Assembly (NCBI GenBank): GCA_964007475.1
Contig: OZ023273.1
Coordinates: forward strand, 141,767,308-141,831,307
Source of the DNA: Hybos culiciformis
Taxonomy: Eukaryota > Arthropoda > Insecta > Diptera > Hybotidae
Length of the DNA stretch: 64,000 nucleotides
Direction of reading: 5' to 3'
Shown here: positions 28,001-38,230 of the stretch, piece after piece
Position numbering within the stretch: the first letter of the stretch is position 1
Layout of the letters: every line of letters begins with the position of its first letter
Translations under genes and position numbers: made by a program
The notes under the pieces: generated by a model
Told to the model about the DNA's origin: nothing
Database searches by the model: none
The model's input: the letters and a program-made list of their open reading frames with translations, nothing else

Positions 28001-30694
28001 TCTATTCTATGTTGTCTGTGTTTCATACTGCAACATTTATCTTTCCTACTACAAAATTTATTTTACGATAAATTCATAATTATAAATATAGCTGAAGCTA
28101 ACAATGACAGCTATGTAAACACACAAAAAACGAAGAAAATTAAAAAAATGTAAATATGTACAATCAAATTTCTTTTCTTGGGTAAATTTTTAACCACTGA
28201 ATAATTTTTATTTATACAAAATATCTCTTTCTTATAATACTGTCCTCAAGTTGTTATTTTAAGTAGATTTTCATAAAAGAACTTATTTATGAAAAATAAG
28301 ATAAAATATTTAATCCATTTTATGCACGAAGCAAAGGCACAGAATAATATATATATCCAAAGAAAGGAAATTTCCAAAATATTATTGTCAATTGTGTTTT
28401 GTGTTAATGGAATAATAATATTTTCTTTATAATTCAGAAGACCAAATTAACCTTGATCCAATGATGTATTAATTAATAAAAAATAAAAAATTGGCCTATC
28501 TCAATTTTTTCAGATATTCCATATAATATTATTTAGAATTTATGTATATTTTACATAATTACGCATTCCTAATTGAGTTAATTATTGCAATTGCAAGATT
28601 GATGCATTTCTATTTAAAATTATAATGATTGTAACGAGATCGACATACGAGCCCTCTCATATAACTTAATACGTAATTTTCTCCCGTTTTATAAATTAAT
28701 GCTTTTTAAAAATATTTTTATGAATATTTTTCATCCATTTTTTTTCTTTTCAAAGCTATATGTATTTAGCTAGCAAAAAGTTAAATTATTATGTTTTAAT
28801 GTACAGCATACTTTATAATTTAATTCACTGATTAATTGGGTTGCACATCAATTGAAAACTTAATTGGTTGTATATCATAGTAATTGAATTACTTTTAAAA
28901 AATATAATAAATTAAAAAGCTTTATTAATATGTAATTATACGCAGACACCAAGTTAAATAATTGTACAAATACTTGAATATTAAACAATTAAAAAAAAAA
29001 GTTTGCACTCAAATGGATAAAAATATATATAAATATTAGTTTGTATTGCACAAAGGCTTATTCTGTAACTTTCTGATTTTGTCAAAAATAGTTTTTTCGT
29101 TCTCTAACTTTAATTTCTTTGACTGAATCCAACACATCCCGGTTTGTGTTTAGTGCGTACATTGTTATCAAATAGGACTGAAAATTTAATGAAAACTTTT
29201 TTTTTTGAAAATTTTAAAAATCGGTTTTGAAATGCAATCACGTTTGATCAACCTTTCTTATATTTTTGCAATTTATTCACAATTATTACGAATTTTTTGG
29301 TTGATTTTTGTTATACTTTATATGGGGGCTCCAATTATTGTAAACAAAATTATTATTAATGAATTCTATTTTGATTCTTTTCTCGAATATATGAATAACC
29401 ATAACCACCTACAATTTAGGCGGCAATTTTTTTAAATTTTTTAATTCACACGCAGGCGTAAAATTAGTTTTATATATCTAGAAATTTCTTAAATAATATT
29501 ATTTAAAAATATTAATAATAATTAATATTAATCTGCCTTATTTTGAAATAAACAAGAAATTTTGTATTTTTATTTGGTACATAAGTTACATTTTTTATTT
29601 TTATTTTTTTAGCTAATTTCTATTTTAAGTTTATGGTCATTTAGTTTATATATAAAATATAGGTAATAGAAATACAAATTAAAGGAAGGTCATCAATGAC
29701 AATGTTAAAATAATTTATAAATTATGCATATTGCATTTTGCTAGAATACAATTTGTACATTTGACAAATCAAATAAAATTTAATTAATATTGAATAATTT
29801 TATACCGAATGCATTTCATAATTACTAACTATGTATATCATAAAAATATTATTTATTAAACTGGTCTCTATATTATGCACTATCAGTACGGATAGAACAT
29901 TGTAAAGACAAATTCGTTTGTATAATCGATTAATGTGAAGTTTAGATTTTTACACCTGTGATATTAGAAAGTTTTAACTTGGAAACAGAAGTATTTAAAA
30001 AAATATCAAAAAAAAAAGAATTATTATGTCTTAGAAGCATAACAACATAAAATTTTATATATATAAGTTGTTTAATTATAATTTTTAACAAAATATATAG
30101 ATATGGACATTGAAATCTTTAACAGTTGAATATTGGAATCATTTACTTAAGGCTATTATTGAATAGTTTTTCTTTTACTGTATACTAATTGCTTATTAAT
30201 TGATGAATCAGAAATAACAGATAAAAGATGGATCAAAATATCTTACAGTTGTTTTGTCAATTTATTCTTCAATATCAAGAAATAAAAAAAAAATCAACAA
30301 TTTGAAAAATGTCATTAACTTTTATGTTAGAAAAGCATACTTACATACCTATATGTTTATGTACTTTCAGTTTCAGTGAAAATTATGAAAAGAAAAAATA
30401 TGTAATATTAATTGTTTTTATTGAATGAATTAATATGAATGAGGTATTTTGTATCATTTTTTTTTTATTTAATATGCGTGATTTTCAACACGATTTATTT
30501 CGCTTTATTTTTATTTTTTGTAATAGTTCGCATTCTACTGTCGATAATTAGAGGATAAAAATATTAGTAGTAGTAATAAATATCATATGAATATAGTGTA
30601 ATACTTCAAATGAAAAAAAAAAACAAACATAAAAAGTATTAATCAAAATTCCATATTAATAAAGTTTCAATTAACTACAAACGACAAATTAGAT
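19015..30694. other. Long A+T-rich region with no firm gene
   Basis: Nearly 12 kb of poly-A/T and TA repeats. Patches of higher G+C occur at 22660-22790 (it resembles decayed repeat DNA), 24340-24460 and 26936-27045. The last two have open frames of 20-50 codons next to AG acceptor-like sites, but in several frames and on both strands, so coding strand and reality cannot be decided. It may be intron of the gene whose first exon is at 34811-35115. Confidence 0.35.
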
Positions 30695-30850
30695 TAAAAT
30701 ACAGGGGCACTGAATTATGACCGCATGAATTATGACCGCGGAAAAAGTTTGTATGGGCGGGCAAAATTCATTTTTAAAATGAATTTTGTCCGCGCAACAA
30801 AATGTCTTTTGACCGCGCGGTCAAAATTCATTTTATTTATAAATTGAGTC

Positions 30851-31009
30851 GCGGTCAAAATTCATTTTGAAAATGAATTTTGCCCGCACATTTTCTCGCG
30901 GTCAAAATTCATTTTTTTATAAATTGAGTCACGGCCAAAATTCATTTTGAAAATGAATTTTGTCCGCACATTTTGCCGCGGTCAAAATTCATTTTTTTTA
31001 AATTGAGTT
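30851..31009. repeat. 80-bp palindromic subrepeats, left arm of foldback element
   Basis: Two units start at 30851 and 30931 (period 80 bp). Each reads GCGG[T/C]CAAAATTCATTTTG, its mirror ending in TTTTG[T/C]CCGCACATTTT, a further GCGGTCAAAATTCAT and an A/T link ending AAATTGAGT. A more diverged partial unit precedes them at 30755-30850. Confidence 0.8.
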
Positions 31010-31382
31010 GTTGCCGGGAACGCGAGTTTTATGCACAAAAGTTATGGAGAAGATACAATTCATTTTAAATGACTTATTTTGAAAAATGAAATCAACCCTC
31101 CGATAAAATATTGTGTTCTAAGCAAAAGGGCAAGGGCGCCAGCCGCAAATCCCACTGACCAACCTCCCGCCCGCCGCCCTGCTGCCCCCCCTTCCCCTTG
31201 TGTCTACCCCACAAATATTTTATCTTTTTTACTCACATACGATAAATAGTGTCGTTTTAAAAATGATTTTAGGCCTTTTCCAAAAGGATGCAGTACAAAA
31301 TGTATGAAAAAGCTGTTTTTATTTTCAATATTTGTTAAGTAATATTTTTGATGAAACTATTTCTGCATAATACAGCCGCAAA

Positions 31383-31600
31383 TTTTGTCGCGGTCAAAAT
31401 TCATTTTTTTTCTAAAAAGAGTCGCGGCCAAAATTCATTTTGAAAATGAATTTTGTCCGCACATTTTGCCGCGGTCAAAATTCATTTTTTTACTAAATTG
31501 AGTTGCGGCCAAAATTCATTTTAAAAATGAATTTTGTCCGCACATTTTGTAGCGGTCAAAATTCATTTGTTTTCTAAATTGAGGCGCGGTCAAAATTCAT
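31383..31600. repeat. 81-bp palindromic subrepeats, right arm of foldback element
   Basis: GCGG[T/C]CAAAA starts recur at 31424, 31505 and 31586 (period 81 bp), in the same orientation as the left-arm units. The inverted symmetry comes from the palindrome inside each unit. Short GCGGTCATAATTCA[C/T] repeats follow to the right terminus. Confidence 0.8.
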
Positions 31601-31660
31601 GCGGTCATAATTCACGCGGTCATAATTCATGCGGTTAAAATTCATGGAGCCTAAAATACA

Positions 31661-32977
31661 TTGAAGATGGTTTGGTTATAATTTTAAAAAAAAATTTTTA
31701 TGTTCGTCAAATACTTTGTATAGATTTTTTTTTTTGGAACTGTCAAATTCTTTCGACTTATCAACTATGAAAAGTGTTTCTAGAACAGGAATTTCCCACT
31801 TTTTTTTCGAGATTATTTTTGGGTGCGACCAAACAAAATATATAATGCTTGTTCAGATTGAGTTCGTCGGCTGTTTTTATAAACGTACGCCTTTAACTTT
31901 TAGACTGGATCTACTTGTTAAAGACTACTTTAAAGATTAAAAATAGAAAAAGCCTTCAGTTTTTTAGAGATAAGGATTATAATTTAATATTTTTTTTTTC
32001 ATACTCTATTATCGGATGCCTAGAATTATGCAAAATTTTTGAATTTGAATAATAAAACTGTGCGTATAACATAAATTGTATTTAACTTTCGAAAGTAAAT
32101 AATAAAAATGTATGTCAACGTAATATTCTTATTCTACAGATAAATGTGAGTAAAAAATTAAATAATACCGGTATTCAGGAGGCTTTTAAGGCTTGGTTAA
32201 ATTATTATTAGAATCACATCATTAAGTTTTATTATTTTATGTAAAATAATGATTTTATGTTATTTGAACATTGTTCTACATTTATGTAAAACATAAATAA
32301 AAATATTAATAATAAAAACGCATTGTTATTTTTTTCTTGCGTTTCATATCATTGACATCAAATAAAAATAAGAAAAGTGAAAGTAATTAATAAAAATATA
32401 TGTATATGTATGTATACGCAAAAAGAAAGAAAAGAAGATAGAGAAATTTTATAAAATTTGGAAAGATCTAAATTTTTTTTTGTTTCTATAATTATTTGCT
32501 TTTAATCTTTAATTTTGGTCACTATGTACGAAATCATCATGGGACTTATTTCCAGATAGTACCTCCTATAACTGATGCACTCTAAAAATTGAAGAAGAAA
32601 AAAAACGAAAATAATATTCATTAATGAATAAAGAATTCCGTTGACTTTTATTAAAATCGAATCGATATTTATATATAATAATCCTCTATAGGTATTTACT
32701 TTACTGCTATAAATTTTTTTTGTTTTCTATTTTAATATTAGAAACTTACTTTGATGCGGCTTTCAAACTTTTCTGTAAGTATATTCCTATAAGGTAGAGA
32801 AGTTTTTTTTAAACCTAATATAATATAGAGTTGAGTTGAGTAGAAAAATGCAAAAAGATGACTTTGATAATGCGTTGTATTTAATTTTATTCTATATAAT
32901 AAAAAAATTTTAATTTCATTGTTTAATTTCATTATAAAAATATAAACATATAATATAAAAATATAATGCTCTAAAAG
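31661..32977. other. A+T-rich DNA between foldback element and secreted-protein array
   Basis: No supported gene. The open frames at 31716-31940 and 32738-32932 have no signal sequence, family resemblance or cysteine frame and I treat them as chance. Confidence 0.4.
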
Positions 32978-33271
32978 TTAACCCATTTGTTCAATACAAG
33001 CTCCAATTGCTCCCGCTGCAGCTCCCGTTGCAGCGCCTAGTCCTCCAGCTGGTGCCCCAGCTATAGCACCACCAACAATAGCACCAGCTGTTTCTGAATT
33101 GGTACATTTTTCTATTGCTTTCATTTGATTCTCTTGAAGTCCTTGATTAATATCATGATTCATTTTTCTATTTTGATTGTAAACATCCATAAAAGATTGT
33201 CTTCTTAATCTGGCACTTTCGCAAGTGTCAATAACAATTATCAAAAATAATAAATAAAAAAGAAATTTCAT
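32978..33271 (-). CDS. Small secreted glycine-zipper protein of the C-x35-C family
   Basis: A single-exon gene for 97 residues with a signal peptide (hydrophobic core 4-14, likely cleavage near CES-A at 19-20). After a basic RLRRQ start and a polar Asn/Gln-rich stretch (30-50), Cys56 opens CTNSETAG, then a Gly/Ala-rich zipper (GGAIAGAPAGGLGAATG) runs to Cys92, and the chain ends CIEQMG. The cysteines are 35 residues apart, like most members of the array. The zipper closely resembles the protein at 52782-53066, 20 kb away on the other strand. Glycine zippers pack helices and often insert into membranes; an antimicrobial or membrane-acting role is only inference. No canonical AATAAA is seen near the stop. 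It sits in what may be the first intron of the gene starting at 35115, on the same strand. Confidence 0.85.
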   Translation of the reverse strand: MKFLFYLLFLIIVIDTCESARLRRQSFMDVYNQNRKMNHDINQGLQENQMKAIEKCTNSETAGAIVGGAIAGAPAGGLGAATGAAAGAIGACIEQMG

Positions 33272-34810
33272 ATTTTCTTTTACTTTTTCTGGTATAGAAT
33301 TCTACGATTCAACTGGATTCAGCTAAATGATTATTGTTGAAAAATTATCTACATTATTATATTATAATAATGTAGAATTTTATGAAGCTTCATTTACATA
33401 CAGAATTATAATATGCTTGTATTTGAATAGAGGTCAATAAAATAAAATTATCTGTGTGGCCATTTAGTAAATTTTTATTGAGTTAATATATTTTTTATGC
33501 ATTCAGAATTTTGACTTCCATTTTGACAGATCATATAATATCATAATATTGACATCATAATAATAATATATACATACATTACATAATATATGTTATATTT
33601 GTTTAGAACTTTTCTCTTCGCATGAAGTATTTTACGACGGTTCGTTTAGATTTTTATGAAACAAGATGCAAGAAGAAATGGTTGAATCCAAAAAATTGTA
33701 AGATGCTCTCCTCAAACAAAACAAATTTTGACTTTTAAAACAGAATTATTATGGTGTACATAATATTTTATTTAAATTTAATTTAGGTATTAAATTTTGT
33801 TCCAATTATACCTCTACTTATCTTCATATAATTTCTCTTAACGTCCAACAATCTATTAATTTTGTTTTTAATTTTCGAATACAAGAAATACTTTAGTAAC
33901 CGGCTAATGTTTCACCAGCACTCTCAACTACATCATACTGATATATCTAACAATAGCATCGAAAGGACTATATAATATACTAGTTACAAGATAAAGATCC
34001 TCTCTCAAAAAACTGATTTATTCTGTTTTAAAAATGCCGGGAAAAAAACCCACTGATATTATTTTAATATAATAGTTATTCTATTGTATTATTTGTTAAT
34101 GTATATATCTGGTTCAAATAAATAGGTGAAAATAGAATAAGACATAAATATTTAACAAAAATTTGGTATTATCTCAAATAATATTTTCTAAGCGTACCTT
34201 TAATATCTCCAACTATTTTTTAATAACACTGAGAATGATTTTACAAAATTTCCAATTAAATACTTAATTAAATGCAAATCTTTTCTTTGTTCATCTCAAA
34301 ATTTTACAAATTTTACTGGACAGATGATAATTTTAAAATGTGGTTCTATTTTTCATTAAGAGAAATGTTTTGTTCGTATTATTCTCAATGCTGTTATCGC
34401 ATTATTATATATGAGCATATTGAGTTTGTCGGAGCAGAGAATAAAATAAAATAAAAAAAAATATTTTTTAATAATATTGTAATTAGATTTATTCTTAAAG
34501 ATTTATTAAATGTCGTACAAATATACATCTATACAAATATATGTACAAATACATATATAGTTAACATAGTAATAAGAGCTAAATTTTTTTTGAAAATCGA
34601 ATATACCCCTACATTATAAGAATTAAAATTTTTATTAACATTTTTGATGATAAATTTTATTAATTAGAAGTTAGACCAAAAATATTTACTTCCAAATTTA
34701 AATGAGTTAGCACAATACTTTTGTTTCCAGTGTTTAATTTAATTTTATTTTATTCAGGAAGAAAAACGATAATTTATATTTTTATCAATCCATTAAGATT
34801 TACCACTTAC
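33272..34810. other. A+T-rich DNA, no supported gene
   Basis: Promoter region of the gene at 32978-33271 and probable intron of the gene starting at 35115. The plus-strand open frame at 34272-34454 shows no signal peptide or family resemblance. Confidence 0.4.
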
Positions 34811-35115
34811 CTGATTCCGTAATTAAAATTCTGTTGCTCAAATTCAAAAATTAAGTTCCGTAAATTTCCATTTGGACTTAGGTTATTGCTCGGACTATTC
34901 GGTTCACTATTAGATTTTGGCCATTTAACGTCTTTTGCTGAGAAAATTGCGTATTGCCATTTTTTTCTCAAATTTCGAACACGTTTACTATAGCGCGATT
35001 CATTTGACACGGAACCTGATGAGTTTCGATAAATAACATCATTAAAATCTACGTCGTCATCGAAATTATCATCATCGTCGTCATCGAAACCGATTAATGG
35101 CTTAAATGCTGACAT
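34811..35115 (-). CDS. First coding exon of an unidentified gene with an acidic N-terminus
   Basis: The ATG at 35115 (context AAAATGT) is the first Met after an in-frame stop about 40 nt upstream. The frame runs 101 codons plus two bases to a strong donor, AG|GTAAGT. The peptide starts MSAFKPLIGF, has an aspartate run (D-rich, residues ~11-23), a Ser/Asn segment, a basic region (YSKRVRNLRKKWQYAIF), then Ser/Pro/Asn-rich sequence. There is no signal peptide, so it is probably intracellular and unrelated to the secreted array that surrounds it. I do not recognise it. Later exons should lie to the left; the exon at 18929-19010 is in compatible phase. Confidence 0.65.
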
Positions 35116-35796
35116 TTTAAACTTATAACACTTGTAGCACAAAATAAACTACACGTTCGTTTGCAAATTATATATTATTTGGCATATAAAATTTATCATA
35201 AGAGAAGAAACTATTTAAAATCTTGAATAATATTTTTCTTTGTATGCAAAAAGAGTTCAAGATAAATTTAATTTCATGATAAAAATAATAATGGGGTTTT
35301 AAATTACATAGAAAGCACAACAATATTTTACCATAATTAAGTAGCTTTATTTATAATTAATATTATACACCTAACACTCAATACATTAATACTACGAACA
35401 TGATTGGAGCTTCGAAATAAATAGCTATTGAAATTATCACTGTAGAAGAAAAGAGTGATAATTAAATAGGGAACCAGTTTTCCGATGCATGACAAGAGAG
35501 CGAACTAATTTCTGAACTGGTTCAAAGTTGTGAAAAAGAAGGCAATGGTTACCATAAGCCAATATTGAATCATGTGTAGTTTGCTTTTTATAACTGCAGA
35601 TTGTTGTTTTTCTGGTGGAGTACTTATTGAATAAATCCAATTTGCACTACAATCTTTTGAGGTTTATTTCTCGACTTTGAAGAAAGTATCGGTACAGCTA
35701 TAGCCATAAATTTTGTGATTTACAACATTAATAAAAAATCAATAATTTGTTTAAAACATATTTATTTAAAGAGATTTAACATATCGTGAAAAATTA
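35116..35796. other. Intergenic, includes promoter side of the 35115 gene
   Basis: No gene supported. The minus-strand open frame at 35437-35640 lacks a signal peptide, cysteine frame or splice context. AATAAA (minus) at 35761-35766 serves the gene ending at 35797. Confidence 0.4.
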
Positions 35797-36192
35797 TTAT
35801 TCTTGTGCTTCTGCTTCATTGTTTTCTTCAGCTTCTCTTAAGGCTTTCTTCTCGCTAAGTGGTGGCAATTTACCTTCTTTGTCGTAAATTTCTAATTTTT
35901 GGATACATTTGCTGACTGCTTTACGAGCTGATTCCAATAATCCTTTAGTCCAACCTTCATTAACTTTCTTTTCTAAGCCAGCTCGTGCTGCATTTGAAAT
36001 ATCTTCTGATACACAATTTTTCAAGAAATCTTCCTTTGCCTTTGAGGGATGTTTAACAGCTTGTTTGACCCAGTCAATTCCACGACTAAGTGTATCCAGA
36101 ATATCAATAGCTGGAACTGGAGTACTGTTTGCTTCATGGAGATAAGCAAAAGCAAAAATGGCTAAGCCGAGAAATACAATTGAGGAACGCAT
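35797..36192 (-). CDS. Secreted C-x35-C family protein, long K-L-E-I-Y-D type
   Basis: Single exon, 131 residues, with a clear signal peptide (hydrophobic 5-18, likely cleavage ANS-TP at ~23). The mature protein has a helical region with RGIDWVKQAVKHPSKAKEDF leading to Cys60 (CVSEDIS), 35 residues of mixed-charge helix, then Cys96 in KAVSKCIQKLEIYD, and an acidic Glu/Ala tail. The CVSxD and CxxxLEIYDK blocks mark it as a diverged paralogue of the genes at 42709 and 46170, which share W-x-W/V-K and S-K-x-K-E-E/D-F. AATAAA (minus) lies 31 nt past the stop, and a TATA-like TATTTAAAG lies about 70 bp upstream. Function unknown; a two-helix secreted protein with one disulfide is the simplest model. 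Confidence 0.88.
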   Translation of the reverse strand: MRSSIVFLGLAIFAFAYLHEANSTPVPAIDILDTLSRGIDWVKQAVKHPSKAKEDFLKNCVSEDISNAARAGLEKKVNEGWTKGLLESARKAVSKCIQKLEIYDKEGKLPPLSEKKALREAEENNEAEAQE

Positions 36193-36260
36193 TTTGATTT
36201 ACAATATAATTGGCGAATTTACGACAAATCAAACTGATAATCATTAGAAAAAACGTTTGG

Positions 36261-36269
36261 CTTTAAATA
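36261..36269 (-). promoter_or_regulatory. TATA-like box for the 35797-36192 gene
   Basis: TATTTAAAG on the minus strand, 69 bp before the ATG. Similar motifs sit 68-78 bp before three sister genes. Confidence 0.5.
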
Positions 36270-37487
36270 CTAAAATCGAACCTTCGAATATGGAAATTTT
36301 TATTTGTTTTAGAATATTTTATTATTTGTTTTTTTGATTAAAAACAGATTTTTTAATTAAATATAAAATATTACAAAAATCTGTAACAATATTTACATTT
36401 CATATTTTCTGGATTTTCCAATAATATCGTAATTTCTTAGAAATGCATTTCTTATATTTTTAATACAAATGTTAGAAATGGAGTTAATGATTTTCATTAA
36501 ACTAACAAACGGTTGGATAATAGCAATATTTGCAGCCAATTTGAACATTAGTAATTTTAGTTGATAAAAGTTTCTTAAAATTTTGAACAAAATCCAAAAG
36601 TTAACAAAATCCAAAAGTTAATAAAAAATTCCTTAAAATTTTAAAATTACAATTCATTTCCCCCACTCTTGAATCTACTGTTAACAGACCATGAATGTTT
36701 ATCCAATTTACATAAAAAAATCAAAAAAATCATTCCTACCTACCTTTTATTACATGGCCAATTTTTTTGATTTTAATAAACATTTTCTATTAGAACAATT
36801 TAGATTGGACAAAATTTTAGCTGAATTAAGATTTTCCAGCATTGGTCTGTTCATATGTATTAAAATAATTTTATTGAAATTTAGTCATACATCATCTTCT
36901 TCATCACAATAATTATAAATTACTTAACCCTTTTTTAAATTCTTTAATGGCATGAGGCCGCGATTGAATGGAGAAGAATGGAAAATTTTTCAAAGTGAAA
37001 GAAAAAACAGTTTTTCATATAAAATTTTAAATCCTAGCAGATATTTGAACCTAAATTTATAATTGATTTTAATGTATTATACCTCCAATTAGAATATAAA
37101 ATGTTCAGTTATGTACATAAAATATTTTTGAGAACCAAATAATAGTTGAAATCATGTGGTTAGTGGTTAGTCAAAGGTCTAGAAGGAGAACACTATCATT
37201 TTCTCGGATGTTATCAATGAAATTTTTTCTTTAGTATAAAAAAATAATATTCGGAGTTTTAAATAATAATAATATTTAATAGCTTATTTATATAAATATT
37301 ACTTTTAACGCAGTAAATTCATAAAGAAATAACACAAAAAACATATAAAAAATTATTTTCTGTGCGAAGATTCGCCACAAATTTCCTCAGCGGTAATTAA
37401 TTTTTAATATAAATAAAATCGTAGAAACTCTTATTATTTTATGGAATCACTTTTATTGTTAAAACAATATAATATTTATATTTAAAT
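36270..37487. other. Intergenic A+T-rich DNA
   Basis: No supported gene. A minus-strand open frame at 36393-36614 without a signal peptide has a single Cys in a loosely family-like context, but the partner cysteine position is Arg and resemblance is weak. Confidence 0.4.
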
Positions 37488-37562
37488 GTGGTACAATGGG
37501 CCATCAGGCCTAAGTGCGGGTGAATACAGGAATTCCCAGCCCGCTGCAACCTATATTTAAAT
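37477..37562 (-). mobile_element. 64-bp 3' stub of a non-LTR retrotransposon with 11-bp target duplication
   Basis: TATATTTAAAT occurs at 37477-37487 and 37552-37562, exactly flanking a 64-bp G+C-rich insert (37488-37551). Read on the minus strand it starts GGTTGCAGCGGGCTGG and ends CCTGATGGCCCATTGTACC, which resembles 3' ends of R1/LOA/I-type LINEs that lack a poly-A tail. The extreme 5' truncation with a long perfect duplication fits target-primed reverse transcription. The element family is from memory of such ends, so the subtype is uncertain; the insert-plus-duplication structure is direct observation. Confidence 0.5.
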
Positions 37563-37891
37563 CAGTAATTATTTAGACTGTTCTCGCAGTGCGCACTTCA
37601 ATCAGTTTGCTTATTTGGAATAGTTCATTTTGTTAGACAATCAATATGAAGTAACAATGAGGATGACGAGGCTTACAATTGATGTCTCTTATCATGGGAA
37701 TAAATTTATATCGATTAAATAAAGACAGGTGTTATATGTTTTTTATTAAAAATATTTTTGGAATAATCCGAAATGGGATTGTTAAACCTATTGTCCTTAG
37801 AATTGGCCCTAGAAAACTTCAATAAAACAATAATTGTGACAGCATTAAATTTTAAATGTATTTACTTTTTATTTTTTCTACACAACATGTT

Positions 37892-38230
37892 TTAATTTTT
37901 TTTAGCATTTTTAACTCTTTCTTTGCATTTTCTTGCTTTTTCAACACATTTTTCCATTGAATCTAAAAGTTTGACAAAATAGTTTTTCTTTTCGGTAACT
38001 TTTTTACCAAAAAGTTGATTTTGTAGTTCTGCTAAAGAAGCTTCTGCTGGAACGCATTCAAGTAAATATTCCGCTGTATTCTCAGTTGCATGTTTGCAGT
38101 CATTGATCTTTTGTAAAATATTTTCAATATCCTTAAAACTAACTCCTGAACCTGGGGCAGTATTAGTTCCTGGAAAGTGAATTAAATTTATTATCAAAGT
38201 AATAAATAATATATTTGCTTTAAAATTCAT
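37892..38230 (-). CDS. Secreted C-x35-C family protein, four-cysteine type
   Basis: Single exon, 112 residues, signal peptide (hydrophobic 7-19, cleavage probably GTNT-AP at ~24). The mature chain has four cysteines: Cys45, Cys59 (CVPAEAS), Cys95 and Cys102. Cys59 to Cys95 is the family's 35-residue spacing. The extra pair gives C-x13-C at the start and C-x6-C at the end, a layout shared exactly with the shorter gene at 40488-40739. The C-terminus is Lys-rich (KCVEKARKCKERVKNAKKN). The pattern suits an antiparallel helical hairpin closed by two disulfides (inference). AATAAA (minus) is at 37868-37873, about 20 nt past the stop. No clear TATA box was seen. Function unknown. Confidence 0.85.
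   Translation of the reverse strand: MNFKANILFITLIINLIHFPGTNTAPGSGVSFKDIENILQKINDCKHATENTAEYLLECVPAEASLAELQNQLFGKKVTEKKNYFVKLLDSMEKCVEKARKCKERVKNAKKN

Larger units (their letters stand above)
30695..31660. mobile_element. Foldback/MULE-like non-autonomous element with perfect 9-bp target duplication
   Basis: The direct repeat TAAAATACA occurs at 30695-30703 and 31652-31660 and brackets a 948-bp element (30704-31651). The ends GGGGCACTGAATTATGACC and, reversed, GGCTCCATGAATTTTAACC are imperfect inverted repeats (15 of the first 21 bases match) running into repeated CGCATGAATTATGACCGCG motifs. Both arms are built of ~80-bp tandem units, each containing a palindrome centred on AAAATTCATTTTGAAAATG. 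Between the arms (about 31010-31375) is a unique spacer with a strongly C-rich strand (31125-31212). Long modular inverted repeats plus a 9-bp duplication are typical of Foldback and Mutator-like elements. No transposase is encoded. Confidence 0.75.

Noticed and set aside
30704..31651. CRISPR-like or satellite array at the regular GCGGTCAAAATTCAT repeats
   Set aside because: The units are contiguous palindromic modules inside an element with inverted ends and a target duplication, in a eukaryotic genome.
36393..36614. Minus-strand frame ending in a Cys context (SISNICIKN) as a decayed array member
   Set aside because: No signal peptide; the residue 35 before the Cys is Arg, and similarity to the zipper/K-L-E motifs is too loose to separate from chance in A+T-rich DNA.
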